Source: JAUXLW01 sp964195005 (GTDB lineage Bacteria > Actinomycetota > Acidimicrobiia > Spongiisociales > SHLN01). Taken from it: a DNA stretch of 13,124 bases. The stretch spans positions 1-13,124 of the forward strand of contig CAXMOO010000128.1 of the NCBI GenBank assembly GCA_964195005.1, read 5' to 3'. Position numbers and translations under genes: made by a program. This document shows, piece by piece, positions 1 to 5,925 of the stretch (the first letter of the stretch is position 1; every line of letters begins with the position of its first letter). Below the pieces are notes generated by a model. The model did not search any database. It worked only from the letters and a program-made list of their open reading frames with translations, and was not told the origin of the DNA.

Positions 1-94
1 CGAGGAACACAACAGGCACCAAACCGACGATAAGAAGCACAGCGCCACTAAGCCCGCCCATCACCATGGTGCCGCCACGTCCCGAGCGCCTCAT
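1..94 (-). CDS. Membrane protein, N-terminal fragment (leaves the window)
   Basis: On the minus strand an ATG at 94 overlaps the TGA stop of the phosphoesterase (91-93) as ATGA, the usual form of translational coupling. The 31 visible codons run open to the window edge. They give a short basic, glycine-rich start (MRRSGRGG) and then a hydrophobic run, residues about 13-31, that looks like a first transmembrane helix or signal anchor. It therefore probably forms an operon with the phosphoesterase. Too little is visible to name a family. The reading frame and overlap are seen directly; that it is a gene is inferred. Confidence 0.55.
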   Translation of the reverse strand, partial: MRRSGRGGTMVMGGLSGAVLLIVGLVPVVFL

Positions 95-1194
95 CGCTCT
101 CTCACCAAAGAGAACTCGTCGATGACGACGCCATCGACACCGATCGCTCGCAACCGGATCGTATCTGGGGTGGCCTCCGCGATCATGAATTGCAGCCGGT
201 TCTCCGCCACGGCGGTGAAGTTGCTCGAGCCGGTGCCCCGCAGCTTGCTGCCGGCGCCGCTAACCACGTAGGTGACTCCATCGAGCGGGACCGTCCGCTC
301 GTAATGGTGGTCATGGCCAGTCAGCACGAGAGCGACCCCATACTCAACAAGAAGCGGCTCGAGGGCCTCCCGCACCGCGATATCAGATCCGTGTCCGCCC
401 GAGGAGTACGGGGGGTGATGCAGCGCCGCTACTTTCCACGGTGCGGTCGATGCAGCAAGCGCGTCTTGCAGCCAGCTGATCTGCTCGGACCCGGCAGCCC
501 CCGTGACCTTGGGCGTACTTGAGTCGAGGATGAAGATCTCTACCGGTCCCTGCACAACCGAGTAGAAGGAGCCTTGTGCGGCCACAACCTCGAGCCTGCG
601 AACGATTTCGCGGTTCGCCTCGCTGCTCGGCTCGAACTCCAGCTCATGGTTGCCAACGGCGAGTTCGAACCTCACCCCCGCATCCAGTAATGGGCCAAGC
701 GGCTCCAGAAACACCTCCTGGTATCGGTCCGCGATGCTGCCGTAATAGGAGATATCACCAAGAAGTACCACCAGCCCGTAGGGCGTTTCCTCATACGTGC
801 GGGCCATCTGTCGTGCAATGTCCATCGCATTGCGACCACCCGTCCCGTTGTCACCCAGCACTGCGAACCTCACCGAATCCTCGGTAACAGACCACGCCTC
901 AGGCTGGAGTACTACGTCCGGAGGTCGACCGGGAAAGAGGTCCATCTTCCATCTCGCTGTCGGATAGATCACTGCGACCACAACCAGCGTACCCACAGCC
1001 AAACCCAAAGCTCCCAGCGAAAGGTAGATCCAATGCCGGCTCGTGACGCCAGGCTCTCGCTGGGTCACGGCGCGTTGCCTATCATGCTTGCTCCCATTGC
1101 CCTTGTCGGTCCTACCGCCTTCTCCGGCAGCGTGGGCCGCAACTGTATCGGTGAGCCCACGCAGCAGCCTGCGCCGGAGATCAGCGTGCGGCAA
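91..1194 (-). CDS. Membrane-anchored purple acid phosphatase-like metallophosphoesterase
   Basis: A calcineurin-like phosphoesterase (hydrolysis of phosphate esters at a two-metal centre), closest in motif style to purple acid phosphatases. Numbered from the TTG at 1194, the metal-binding motifs appear in order: GDNG (114-117), GDISYYG (146-152, with the tyrosine that ligates iron in purple acid phosphatases), GNHE (181-184), HHPPYSSGGHG (259-269) and GHDHHYER (293-300). One hydrophobic segment, about 57-78, lies before the catalytic domain and follows an arginine-rich stretch, so the enzyme is probably anchored with its catalytic part outside. The start is uncertain: TTG 1194 and GTG 1068 (residue 43) both keep the membrane helix and neither has a clear Shine-Dalgarno sequence. 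It is divergent from the formylglycine-generating enzyme gene. The substrate cannot be read from the sequence. Confidence 0.88.
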   Translation of the reverse strand: MPHADLRRRLLRGLTDTVAAHAAGEGGRTDKGNGSKHDRQRAVTQREPGVTSRHWIYLSLGALGLAVGTLVVVAVIYPTARWKMDLFPGRPPDVVLQPEAWSVTEDSVRFAVLGDNGTGGRNAMDIARQMARTYEETPYGLVVLLGDISYYGSIADRYQEVFLEPLGPLLDAGVRFELAVGNHELEFEPSSEANREIVRRLEVVAAQGSFYSVVQGPVEIFILDSSTPKVTGAAGSEQISWLQDALAASTAPWKVAALHHPPYSSGGHGSDIAVREALEPLLVEYGVALVLTGHDHHYERTVPLDGVTYVVSGAGSKLRGTGSSNFTAVAENRLQFMIAEATPDTIRLRAIGVDGVVIDEFSLVRER

Positions 1195-1217
1195 CCCGAG
1201 CAGCGTACGCGAGCCGT

Positions 1218-1249
1218 TATGATCGCTACCTCGCCGGGGTGGCGGCGAG
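1218..1249 (+). promoter_or_regulatory. Possible -10 box and leader hairpin upstream of the FGE gene
   Basis: TATGAT at 1218-1223 is close to the -10 consensus and would start transcription near 1230. Exactly there lies a perfect 7-bp inverted repeat, CTCGCCG (1230-1236) and CGGCGAG (1243-1249), with a 6-base GGGTGG loop. No good -35 box is visible about 17 bases upstream. The hairpin would sit at the 5' end of the mRNA, about 36 bases before the ATG, and leaves the ribosome binding site free. The promoter is inferred; the dyad is seen directly. Confidence 0.35.
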
Positions 1250-1268
1250 CGTCAGAAGCGATGCGCAC

Positions 1269-1275
1269 AAGGAGG
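1269..1275 (+). promoter_or_regulatory. Strong ribosome binding site of the FGE gene
   Basis: AAGGAGG lies 10 bases before the ATG at 1286. It is an almost full Shine-Dalgarno match and fixes the start of the formylglycine-generating enzyme gene. Confidence 0.8.
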
Positions 1276-1285
1276 ATTCAGTTAT

Positions 1286-2224
1286 ATGTCGGACACCGAT
1301 GGGATGATTTGGCTCGAGGGAGGCGAGTTCGCAATGGGCTCGAACGAGTTTTACCCCGACGAAGCCCCCGTCCGTCGGATCGCCGTCGCGGGTTTCTGGA
1401 TCGATCCCTATGCCATCACCAACCAGCAGTTCGCCAAGTTTGTTGCCGCCACCGGGTACGTCACTGTCGCCGAGGTGCCGCCCGATCCAGAAATGTACCC
1501 GGGAGCTCCACCCGAGAACCTCGTTCCGGGGGCTCTCGTGTTCGGTATGACCCCCGGTCCCGTGAATCTCGGTGATTGGACCCAATGGTGGGCATGGACT
1601 CCCGGTACCGACTGGCGCCATCCGACCGGCCCCGACAGCTCGATCGACGACCTCGCGGAGCACCCGGTTGTGCAGGTGAGCTTTGCCGACGCCGCGGCGT
1701 ACTGCGACTGGGCGAGCCGTGAGTTGCCCACCGAAGCCGAGTGGGAGTTCGCCGCCAGAGGCGGCCTCGATGGTGCGAGGTTCGCCTGGGGAGATGACGA
1801 TCCACAGGAATCTGAGCCCCTCGCGAACACTTGGCAGGGGGGGTTCCCATACGAGAACACCGAACTCGATGGATGGATTCGAACCGCGCCGGTGGGATCC
1901 TTCCCTCCCAACGGGTACGGCCTGTATGAGGTGACCGGCAACGTGTGGGAGTGGACCAACGATTGGTACACCGCCGAACGCGGCAACACTGAAGAGCATG
2001 CGCACTGCGCTCCCACGGCCCCACGCGGCGGCACGCGCGAGGGGAGCTTCGACCCTCGGCAGCCGGAAATCGACATTCCGAGGAAGGTCGTCAAAGGCGG
2101 GTCCCACTTGTGCACCCCGCAGTACTGCTACCGCTACCGGCCGGCGGCACGACAGCCACAAATGATCGATACCGCTATGAGCCACCTGGGGTTCCGCGGC
2201 ATCAAGCGGTCTGTCGAGGTCTAG
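1286..2224 (+). CDS. Formylglycine-generating enzyme (sulfatase-activating)
   Basis: An aerobic formylglycine-generating enzyme (SUMF1/FGE-sulfatase fold) that oxidises the cysteine of CxPxR motifs in type I sulfatases to formylglycine, using O2 and a copper centre held by two cysteines. The N-terminus has the typical WLEGGEFAMGS pattern (9-19). LPTEAEWEFAARGG (147-160), the GNVWEW motif (218-223) and the C-terminal GFRGIKR (302-308) are hallmarks of the fold. The copper-binding pair, C276 and C281, lies in GGSHLCTPQYCYRYRPAAR (271-289), which sets true FGEs apart from other proteins with this fold. The 312-residue length fits the actinobacterial enzymes. There is no signal peptide, so it acts in the cytoplasm. 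No sulfatase gene occurs in the window, so its client must be elsewhere. A strong ribosome binding site supports the ATG. Confidence 0.95.
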   Translation: MSDTDGMIWLEGGEFAMGSNEFYPDEAPVRRIAVAGFWIDPYAITNQQFAKFVAATGYVTVAEVPPDPEMYPGAPPENLVPGALVFGMTPGPVNLGDWTQWWAWTPGTDWRHPTGPDSSIDDLAEHPVVQVSFADAAAYCDWASRELPTEAEWEFAARGGLDGARFAWGDDDPQESEPLANTWQGGFPYENTELDGWIRTAPVGSFPPNGYGLYEVTGNVWEWTNDWYTAERGNTEEHAHCAPTAPRGGTREGSFDPRQPEIDIPRKVVKGGSHLCTPQYCYRYRPAARQPQMIDTAMSHLGFRGIKRSVEV

Positions 2225-2314
2225 CCCCCGCTTGCGAGCTGGCTTGAAACCACCCGATCGGGGTGAAGCGATCGCTGTAGGACACAGGTCCCGGCCGGAA
2301 AAGGTTCGGGCGGT

Positions 2315-2320
2315 TAGATT
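2315..2320 (+). promoter_or_regulatory. -10 box placed for a leaderless GTG start
   Basis: TAGATT ends 8 bases before the GTG at 2329, and no Shine-Dalgarno sequence precedes that GTG. A -10 box this close puts the transcription start at or next to the start codon, the arrangement of leaderless mRNAs, which are common in actinobacteria. No convincing -35 box is seen. Inference from spacing only. Confidence 0.4.
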
Positions 2321-2328
2321 CTGGCTTT

Positions 2329-3672
2329 GTGGCCGATGTCACCCCACTCCGGCGCCCGCGTAGAGAGCGCGCTATTCGCAAGGTTGTGACGCTGATTGTC
2401 AAAGGCGTCTATCGGAAGGTCGACGTCTACGTCTACCACGCAGCTATCGAGGCGACCGACCGCCCGCGGATGTCGGTCGCCAACCATTTCGGCGGCTTCG
2501 CAGACCCGTTGCTCCTCGTGTACGCCGCTCCACGCTTGCCTCGCATCATCGCCCGGGACGTGATTTGGAAGTTCCCGCCCGTGAGTTGGGTGATGGACTG
2601 GGTGGGGGCGATTCCCGTTCACAAGCCGGAGGATCGAGGCGCGGGCTCGAACGACGTGATGTTCGCATCGGCGTATGGAGCTCTCGAGGAGGGCTCCCAC
2701 CTGATGATCTTTCCCGAGGGCATCACCCGCGACGAGCCGTCGATTGCCCCGATCAAGACGGGCGCGGCCCGGATCGTCCTGGGAGCCCGGGCGAAGGGCA
2801 TCGAGGGTATCCAGATCACCCCTGTCGGCATCTATTATGAGAACAAAGCATCATTGCGCAGCGACGTCTCCATCCAGATCGGTGCGCCAATCAACCTTGA
2901 CGCGGAAATCGACAGATTCGTCGCACCCGGCGCCGACGACGGCCCGGAAAATCGTGAAGCAGTCCGCGGACTCACAGATGACATCGAGGCCCAGCTTCGG
3001 CACGTCGCTCCCGACTTCAGCGATTGGGAGGAAGCTAGGACGATGAGCGATGGCGCAGAGATCCTGTTGCGCTCGCTCGCCGACGATCCGGCGGAACCGG
3101 TACCGCTGGCGGCTCGCGACTATGTCGCCGGGTATCTGGGCCGTAGACCGGAGTCAGGCCGGGAGAAGCTGACGACCTCCGTGGGTTCGTACCAGCAGGA
3201 ACTCTCGGACCTGGGACTCACCGACGCCCAATTGTTATCCGGCATGACCGGGCGACACTTTCTATGGCGCCTGATCGGCTGGCTGATCCTTTCGGTCGTG
3301 CTGCTGCCGTTTGCCTTCGTAGGCGTTGTCATCAACTGGATCCCGTACCTGATCGTCAAGGCTGTGGGGCTTATGCGAGCCGCTCCGGCCATGATGGCCA
3401 CCGTCAAGCCTCTGACTGCGATCGCCGCGTTTGGAATCACGTGGGGCGTAACCATCTGGGCCGTGTTCCGCACCGTGGGAGCGGCAGGGGCGGTACTAGG
3501 GGCACTATTGATGCCGGTGTACTTGGGGGCCGTGATCGTGTTCGTGGAGCGAGTGCAAGCCCTATGGACGGCCTTTCGGGCATGGCGGAGGCTTAGCTCA
3601 GTCACCGAAGTGGAGCGGTTCATCGAGTCGCGCCGTAGTGGGGTTGTCGAAAACCTGGTGGAGACACTGTGA
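2329..3672 (+). CDS. PlsC-family glycerolipid acyltransferase with C-terminal membrane domain
   Basis: A lysophospholipid/glycerol-phosphate acyltransferase of the PlsC superfamily, moving an acyl group from acyl-CoA or acyl-carrier protein to a lipid acceptor at the inner face of the membrane. The catalytic histidine/aspartate pair is in NHFGGFAD (H53, D59), with five residues between instead of the four of classic HX4D enzymes; other members with NHPN...D motifs share that spacing. Further motifs are FPEG (128-131), PIKTGAARI (141-149) and ITPVGIYY (163-170). The last third carries hydrophobic stretches in about residues 308-345 and 363-410, probably three to four helices, so the protein is membrane-integrated; the 447-residue length reflects this extra part. 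The start is GTG with no ribosome binding site. Its TGA overlaps the next gene's GTG (GTGA), so the two are coupled. Acceptor specificity is unknown. Confidence 0.85.
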   Translation: MADVTPLRRPRRERAIRKVVTLIVKGVYRKVDVYVYHAAIEATDRPRMSVANHFGGFADPLLLVYAAPRLPRIIARDVIWKFPPVSWVMDWVGAIPVHKPEDRGAGSNDVMFASAYGALEEGSHLMIFPEGITRDEPSIAPIKTGAARIVLGARAKGIEGIQITPVGIYYENKASLRSDVSIQIGAPINLDAEIDRFVAPGADDGPENREAVRGLTDDIEAQLRHVAPDFSDWEEARTMSDGAEILLRSLADDPAEPVPLAARDYVAGYLGRRPESGREKLTTSVGSYQQELSDLGLTDAQLLSGMTGRHFLWRLIGWLILSVVLLPFAFVGVVINWIPYLIVKAVGLMRAAPAMMATVKPLTAIAAFGITWGVTIWAVFRTVGAAGAVLGALLMPVYLGAVIVFVERVQALWTAFRAWRRLSSVTEVERFIESRRSGVVENLVETL

Positions 3673-4007
3673 CCATTGAGGGTGTGATGGGATCGTTGGT
3701 GGTTTCGGTGCCCGCCATCATTCTGATCGGATTCACGGTCGTCGATGTTGTCCGGCGGCCGGACCTCTCGATCGGCCGCAAGATCATGTGGCTGGCGGCG
3801 GTCGTCGTGCTGCCGGTGATCGGCACGCTCTTTTACCTGCTGGCTCGACCCTTCCCCGATCCCATCACGCGGCGGATCGAGCACAACGATCGAACCGCGC
3901 AGTTCGTGGACCTCCTCGAGCGACGAGAGCTAAGCGCCGTGCCCGACCCTGAGTTCAGGGAGACAGCGGTGCGGTTGTTCGGGAAAACGGTTGGTGTGCC
4001 GGAATAG
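3669..4007 (+). CDS. Small two-helix membrane protein, PLDc_N-like
   Basis: A 112-residue protein with two predicted membrane helices (about 8-24 and 39-60). The core pattern, VVDVVRRPDLSIGRK (24-38) followed by a helix ending in LPVIGTLFYLLARP, matches the PLDc_N domain (phospholipase D-nuclease N-terminal, PF13396), which also occurs alone as a small membrane protein. There is no catalytic HKD motif, so this is not a phospholipase by itself. The C-terminal 50 residues are soluble and charged. It starts at a GTG overlapping the stop of the acyltransferase gene by 4 bases. That coupling suggests a partner or accessory role for the acyltransferase, but this is only inferred from position. Confidence 0.75.
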   Translation: MTIEGVMGSLVVSVPAIILIGFTVVDVVRRPDLSIGRKIMWLAAVVVLPVIGTLFYLLARPFPDPITRRIEHNDRTAQFVDLLERRELSAVPDPEFRETAVRLFGKTVGVPE

Positions 4008-4183
4008 CGCCCCCGGATCTGCAGCCAGGCGTCATCTGGCCAGGACGCACAGCGAAGGCGCATCGACTGGATGGGCCGAGGCAGAGAACCGCGCCAGAGG
4101 CGTTGAGGATCTGACAGAGGCCGTCGCTATTTGTGCGACGCACCAGTAGGCTCGGGGCCAAGCAACGACGAGGAGTACTGTCG

Positions 4184-4435
4184 ATGAAGAAGCTGTTGTG
4201 GGCGCTCGCCCTTGGTGTCCTTGTTGGAATTTTCGCCATGGTCGTTGCCGAGAAACGGGCACCGGAGGGTTCGAGCGTCAAAAAGATGGGTAACCGGGTC
4301 CGCAGCACGGCCGGACGGCGGCCTCACATGCCGCGCGCTGATCTGAAGCAGCCGCTCGATGAGGCCATCGCAGGCGCCGCCCGCGAGGCAGTGGGTGCGA
4401 CGGGCGAAACCGCTCAGGCGGCGGAGTCGGCCTGA
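4184..4435 (+). CDS. Small single-helix membrane protein, unknown function
   Basis: An 83-residue protein not recognised as a known family. It begins MKKLLWALALGVLVGIFAMVV, a lysine pair followed by one hydrophobic helix (about 4-22), then a strongly basic segment (KKMGNRVRSTAGRRPH) and an alanine/glutamate-rich tail likely to be helical. With positive residues on both sides of the helix, topology is unclear. The ATG at 4184 is preferred over an in-frame GTG at 4133 because AGGAG at 4171-4175 lies 8 bases upstream of it. The TGA stop (4433-4435) shares bases with the CTG that best explains the start of the pyrophosphatase, so the two are probably co-translated. Confidence 0.6.
   Translation: MKKLLWALALGVLVGIFAMVVAEKRAPEGSSVKKMGNRVRSTAGRRPHMPRADLKQPLDEAIAGAAREAVGATGETAQAAESA
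4423..4434 (+). promoter_or_regulatory. GGAG ribosome binding site and CTG start of the pyrophosphatase
   Basis: GGAG at 4423-4426 lies 5 bases before CTG 4432-4434, and the CTG overlaps the TGA of the preceding gene (CTGA). This copies the ATGA/GTGA coupling seen twice elsewhere in the window, with CTG in place of ATG. It is the only start-like codon in the frame able to include the conserved N-terminal segment: no ATG, GTG or TTG occurs between the in-frame stop at 4360-4362 and GTG 4540. Confidence 0.6.
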
Positions 4436-5046
4436 CGCCTCAACCGAGGACGTCCCGGACTCATCCGTGGCATGGGCTCGAACCGGGACCCGATCCGCCG
4501 GGTCTGGTAACCGCCTACATCGAAATCACTCCTCGTGATGTGATCAAGTACGAGCTGGACAAGCCGAGCGGGTTGCTGAAGGTGGACCGGGCCCTGCAAA
4601 CGAGCAGCTCGCCACCCACTCTGTATGGAATGATTCCCCGGACATACTGCGGGAAACGGGTCGCGGCCCTCAGTGCACACGCCGACGTTGCCGACGGTGA
4701 CCCTCTCGATATCTGTGTATTCTCCGAGCGTCCCATCGACAAGGCCGACATTCTGCTGACCGCCCGGGTGCTCGGAGGGTTGAAGATGATCGACGATGGG
4801 GAGGCGGACGACAAGATTGTGGCCGTGCTCGCCAACGACCCGGTCTTCGACGACGCCGGCGACCTCAACGACCTGCCGGTGAACATGATCGACCGCCTCG
4901 ACCATTACTTCAAAACCTACAAAGCCGCGACCAGTGGCGCCGACCGCGTGGAAATTGAGGCACGCTACGGGGTGAGTGACGCCTATGAGGTAGTGGAGGC
5001 CGCCATTGCCGACTACGGGGACAAATTCGAGGCTTCCACTTCGTAG
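4432..5046 (+). CDS. ppa: Inorganic pyrophosphatase, family I, probable CTG start
   Basis: A soluble Mg-dependent enzyme that splits pyrophosphate into two phosphates, pulling forward reactions such as acyl-CoA and nucleic acid synthesis. The signature DGDPLDI is present, as are KYELDK, VDR, YGMIPRTYCG, DDGEADDK and HYFKTYK, covering the active-site lysine, arginine, tyrosine and aspartate positions known from E. coli PPase. A conventional start would be GTG 4540 (168 residues), but the frame is open upstream and encodes HPWHGLEPG... and AYIEI, typical of this family's N-terminus; the glutamate of IEI corresponds to active-site E20 of E. coli and would be lost from GTG 4540. With CTG 4432 the protein has 204 residues. 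It is coupled to the upstream small membrane protein gene. Its 3' end has a decayed inverted copy at 5679-5736. Function is secure; the start is inferred. Confidence 0.9.
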   Translation: MTPQPRTSRTHPWHGLEPGPDPPGLVTAYIEITPRDVIKYELDKPSGLLKVDRALQTSSSPPTLYGMIPRTYCGKRVAALSAHADVADGDPLDICVFSERPIDKADILLTARVLGGLKMIDDGEADDKIVAVLANDPVFDDAGDLNDLPVNMIDRLDHYFKTYKAATSGADRVEIEARYGVSDAYEVVEAAIADYGDKFEASTS

Positions 5047-5091
5047 GAACGGTCGCAGCTCTGGGGTGCCGCCTCATCGCCGCGCCGACGG

Positions 5092-5121
5092 GAAGCTGGA
5101 AGCTACCCTGCCGCCAGCTTC
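5092..5121. terminator. Possible hairpin between convergent genes
   Basis: A perfect 8-bp inverted repeat, GAAGCTGG (5092-5099) and CCAGCTTC (5114-5121), with a 14-base loop spans the end of the minus-strand gene between the convergent pyrophosphatase and DUF2383 genes. There is no T-run on either side and the loop is long, so terminator function is only possible. Confidence 0.25.
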
Positions 5122-5585
5122 GACTCAATCCATTCGCCCGTTGCCTCGATCTCCCATAGTTGAGCAACCATGACCTTGCGAACGTCGTCGGGGAGTTTGG
5201 CGCCGAGCGCTCGCTCGTACTCCTTCTGCATCACCTTGTTGCCTTTGGCCGCTACCTCGAGAACGGCGGTCCGATCATTCTTCCGCAACGCAGCCGTGAC
5301 CTGAAGCCGCCACCCGAACCGTGTGCCCTTGAAAGATCCGCCCTCAGGAATGTCTTCGCCCGCCCCGTACCTGGCCATCAACACGGCCAGCTTGGCGGCG
5401 AATCCATCCCTAATTTCTGCTTTCTCCCGCAACTCTGAAGCAATAGGCAAGTCCTCGAGGATCTCGACCATCATGCGAATACCATGCGAGGCATCACGGT
5501 TTGCTTCGATGAGGCCGGCCACCGTGTCGATCGCGGCCTCGACATCCCGACCGCGCCCCACCTGACCGCTCGGGTCATATATCAT
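5103..5585 (-). CDS. DUF2383/PA2169-type helical-bundle protein
   Basis: A 160-residue soluble, helix-rich protein resembling the PA2169/DUF2383 family (ferritin-like four-helix bundle, function unknown). Seen directly: an N-terminal helix with LIEANRDASHGIR (25-37), the middle motif GSFKGTRFGWRLQVTAAL typical of the family's third helix, a segment with GNKVMQKEYERAL, and the ending LPDDVRKVMVAQLWEIE. There is no signal peptide or membrane helix. The ATG at 5585 is supported by GGAGG five bases upstream on the minus strand. It stands alone and converges on the pyrophosphatase gene. Related proteins often appear in stress-associated settings, but nothing here proves that role. Confidence 0.75.
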   Translation of the reverse strand: MIYDPSGQVGRGRDVEAAIDTVAGLIEANRDASHGIRMMVEILEDLPIASELREKAEIRDGFAAKLAVLMARYGAGEDIPEGGSFKGTRFGWRLQVTAALRKNDRTAVLEVAAKGNKVMQKEYERALGAKLPDDVRKVMVAQLWEIEATGEWIESKLAAG

Positions 5586-5678
5586 CTTGACCTCCAGTTC
5601 ATCGTTCGAGTGGGGAGCCTGAGCCCGACGAGGTGATGCTAGCCATCCGGGAGGGAGGGTCGTTGGGCTGGTGATTTC

Positions 5679-5736
5679 CTACCTGATAGGCGGCACTCAT
5701 CCCGTAGCGTGCCTCAATTTCGCCGTGGTCCGCACC
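5679..5736 (-). pseudogene. Remnant of a pyrophosphatase 3' region, inverted copy
   Basis: On the minus strand this segment aligns without gaps to 4936-4993 of the intact pyrophosphatase gene: 50 of 58 bases match, including a 21-base identical run (5701-5721 against 4951-4971). Translated in the same frame it reads GADHGEIEARYGMSAAYQV, against GADRVEIEARYGVSDAYEV in the intact protein. The frame stays open to a TGA at 5599-5601, but the sequence after QV has no resemblance to the real C-terminus, and the catalytic region is absent. A minus-strand ORF from GTG 5742 to 5599 (47 codons) contains it. A new small peptide is possible; a decayed second pyrophosphatase gene is more likely. Confidence 0.65.
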
Positions 5737-5914
5737 GATCACGTTCGAGGAGGGAACGCAGCCGGGAACGTCGAGGTCAAGTGAGATATTCTGTGCGAAA
5801 CTTGCGATGCCCCTGACTCGCCCTCAACATCGCCAACGTCACTGGACAGAGCACTGGTCATATAGAGTTTCCGTGAGTTAGAGTCGACGCCGGGATAGGG
5901 TTGCTAGCTAGTTC

Positions 5915-5921
5915 AAAGGAG
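5915..5921 (+). promoter_or_regulatory. Ribosome binding site of the acyl-CoA synthetase gene
   Basis: AAAGGAG lies 4 bases before the GTG at 5926 and supports this non-ATG start. Confidence 0.65.
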
Positions 5922-5925
5922 ACCC

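Larger units (their letters stand above)
5586..5925. other. Intergenic stretch between divergent genes, with gene remnant
   Basis: 340 bases between the minus-strand DUF2383 gene and the plus-strand acyl-CoA synthetase gene. Apart from the pyrophosphatase remnant (5679-5736) and the ribosome binding sites at its two ends I find no gene, terminator or tandem repeat. TAGGGT at 5897-5902 could be a -10 box for the synthetase gene, but no -35 box supports it. Confidence 0.5.

Noticed and set aside
1226..2185. Long minus-strand open frame opposite the FGE gene
   Set aside because: It is antisense to a confidently identified gene, has low-complexity translation without recognisable motifs and no ribosome binding site; high GC creates such frames.
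3120..3884. Minus-strand open frame of 254 codons opposite the acyltransferase end
   Set aside because: Its translation is rich in Arg, Thr, Ser and Pro and resembles no family; the opposite strand encodes clear membrane helices.
4008..4183. Possible small RNA or tRNA between the PLDc_N-like and small membrane protein genes
   Set aside because: No cloverleaf, terminator or convincing promoter could be made out; an in-frame GTG at 4133 merely extends the next gene without a ribosome binding site.
4540..5046. Pyrophosphatase starting at GTG 4540
   Set aside because: It would remove the conserved HPWHG and IEI blocks encoded in frame just upstream, including an active-site glutamate; there is also no good ribosome binding site before 4540.
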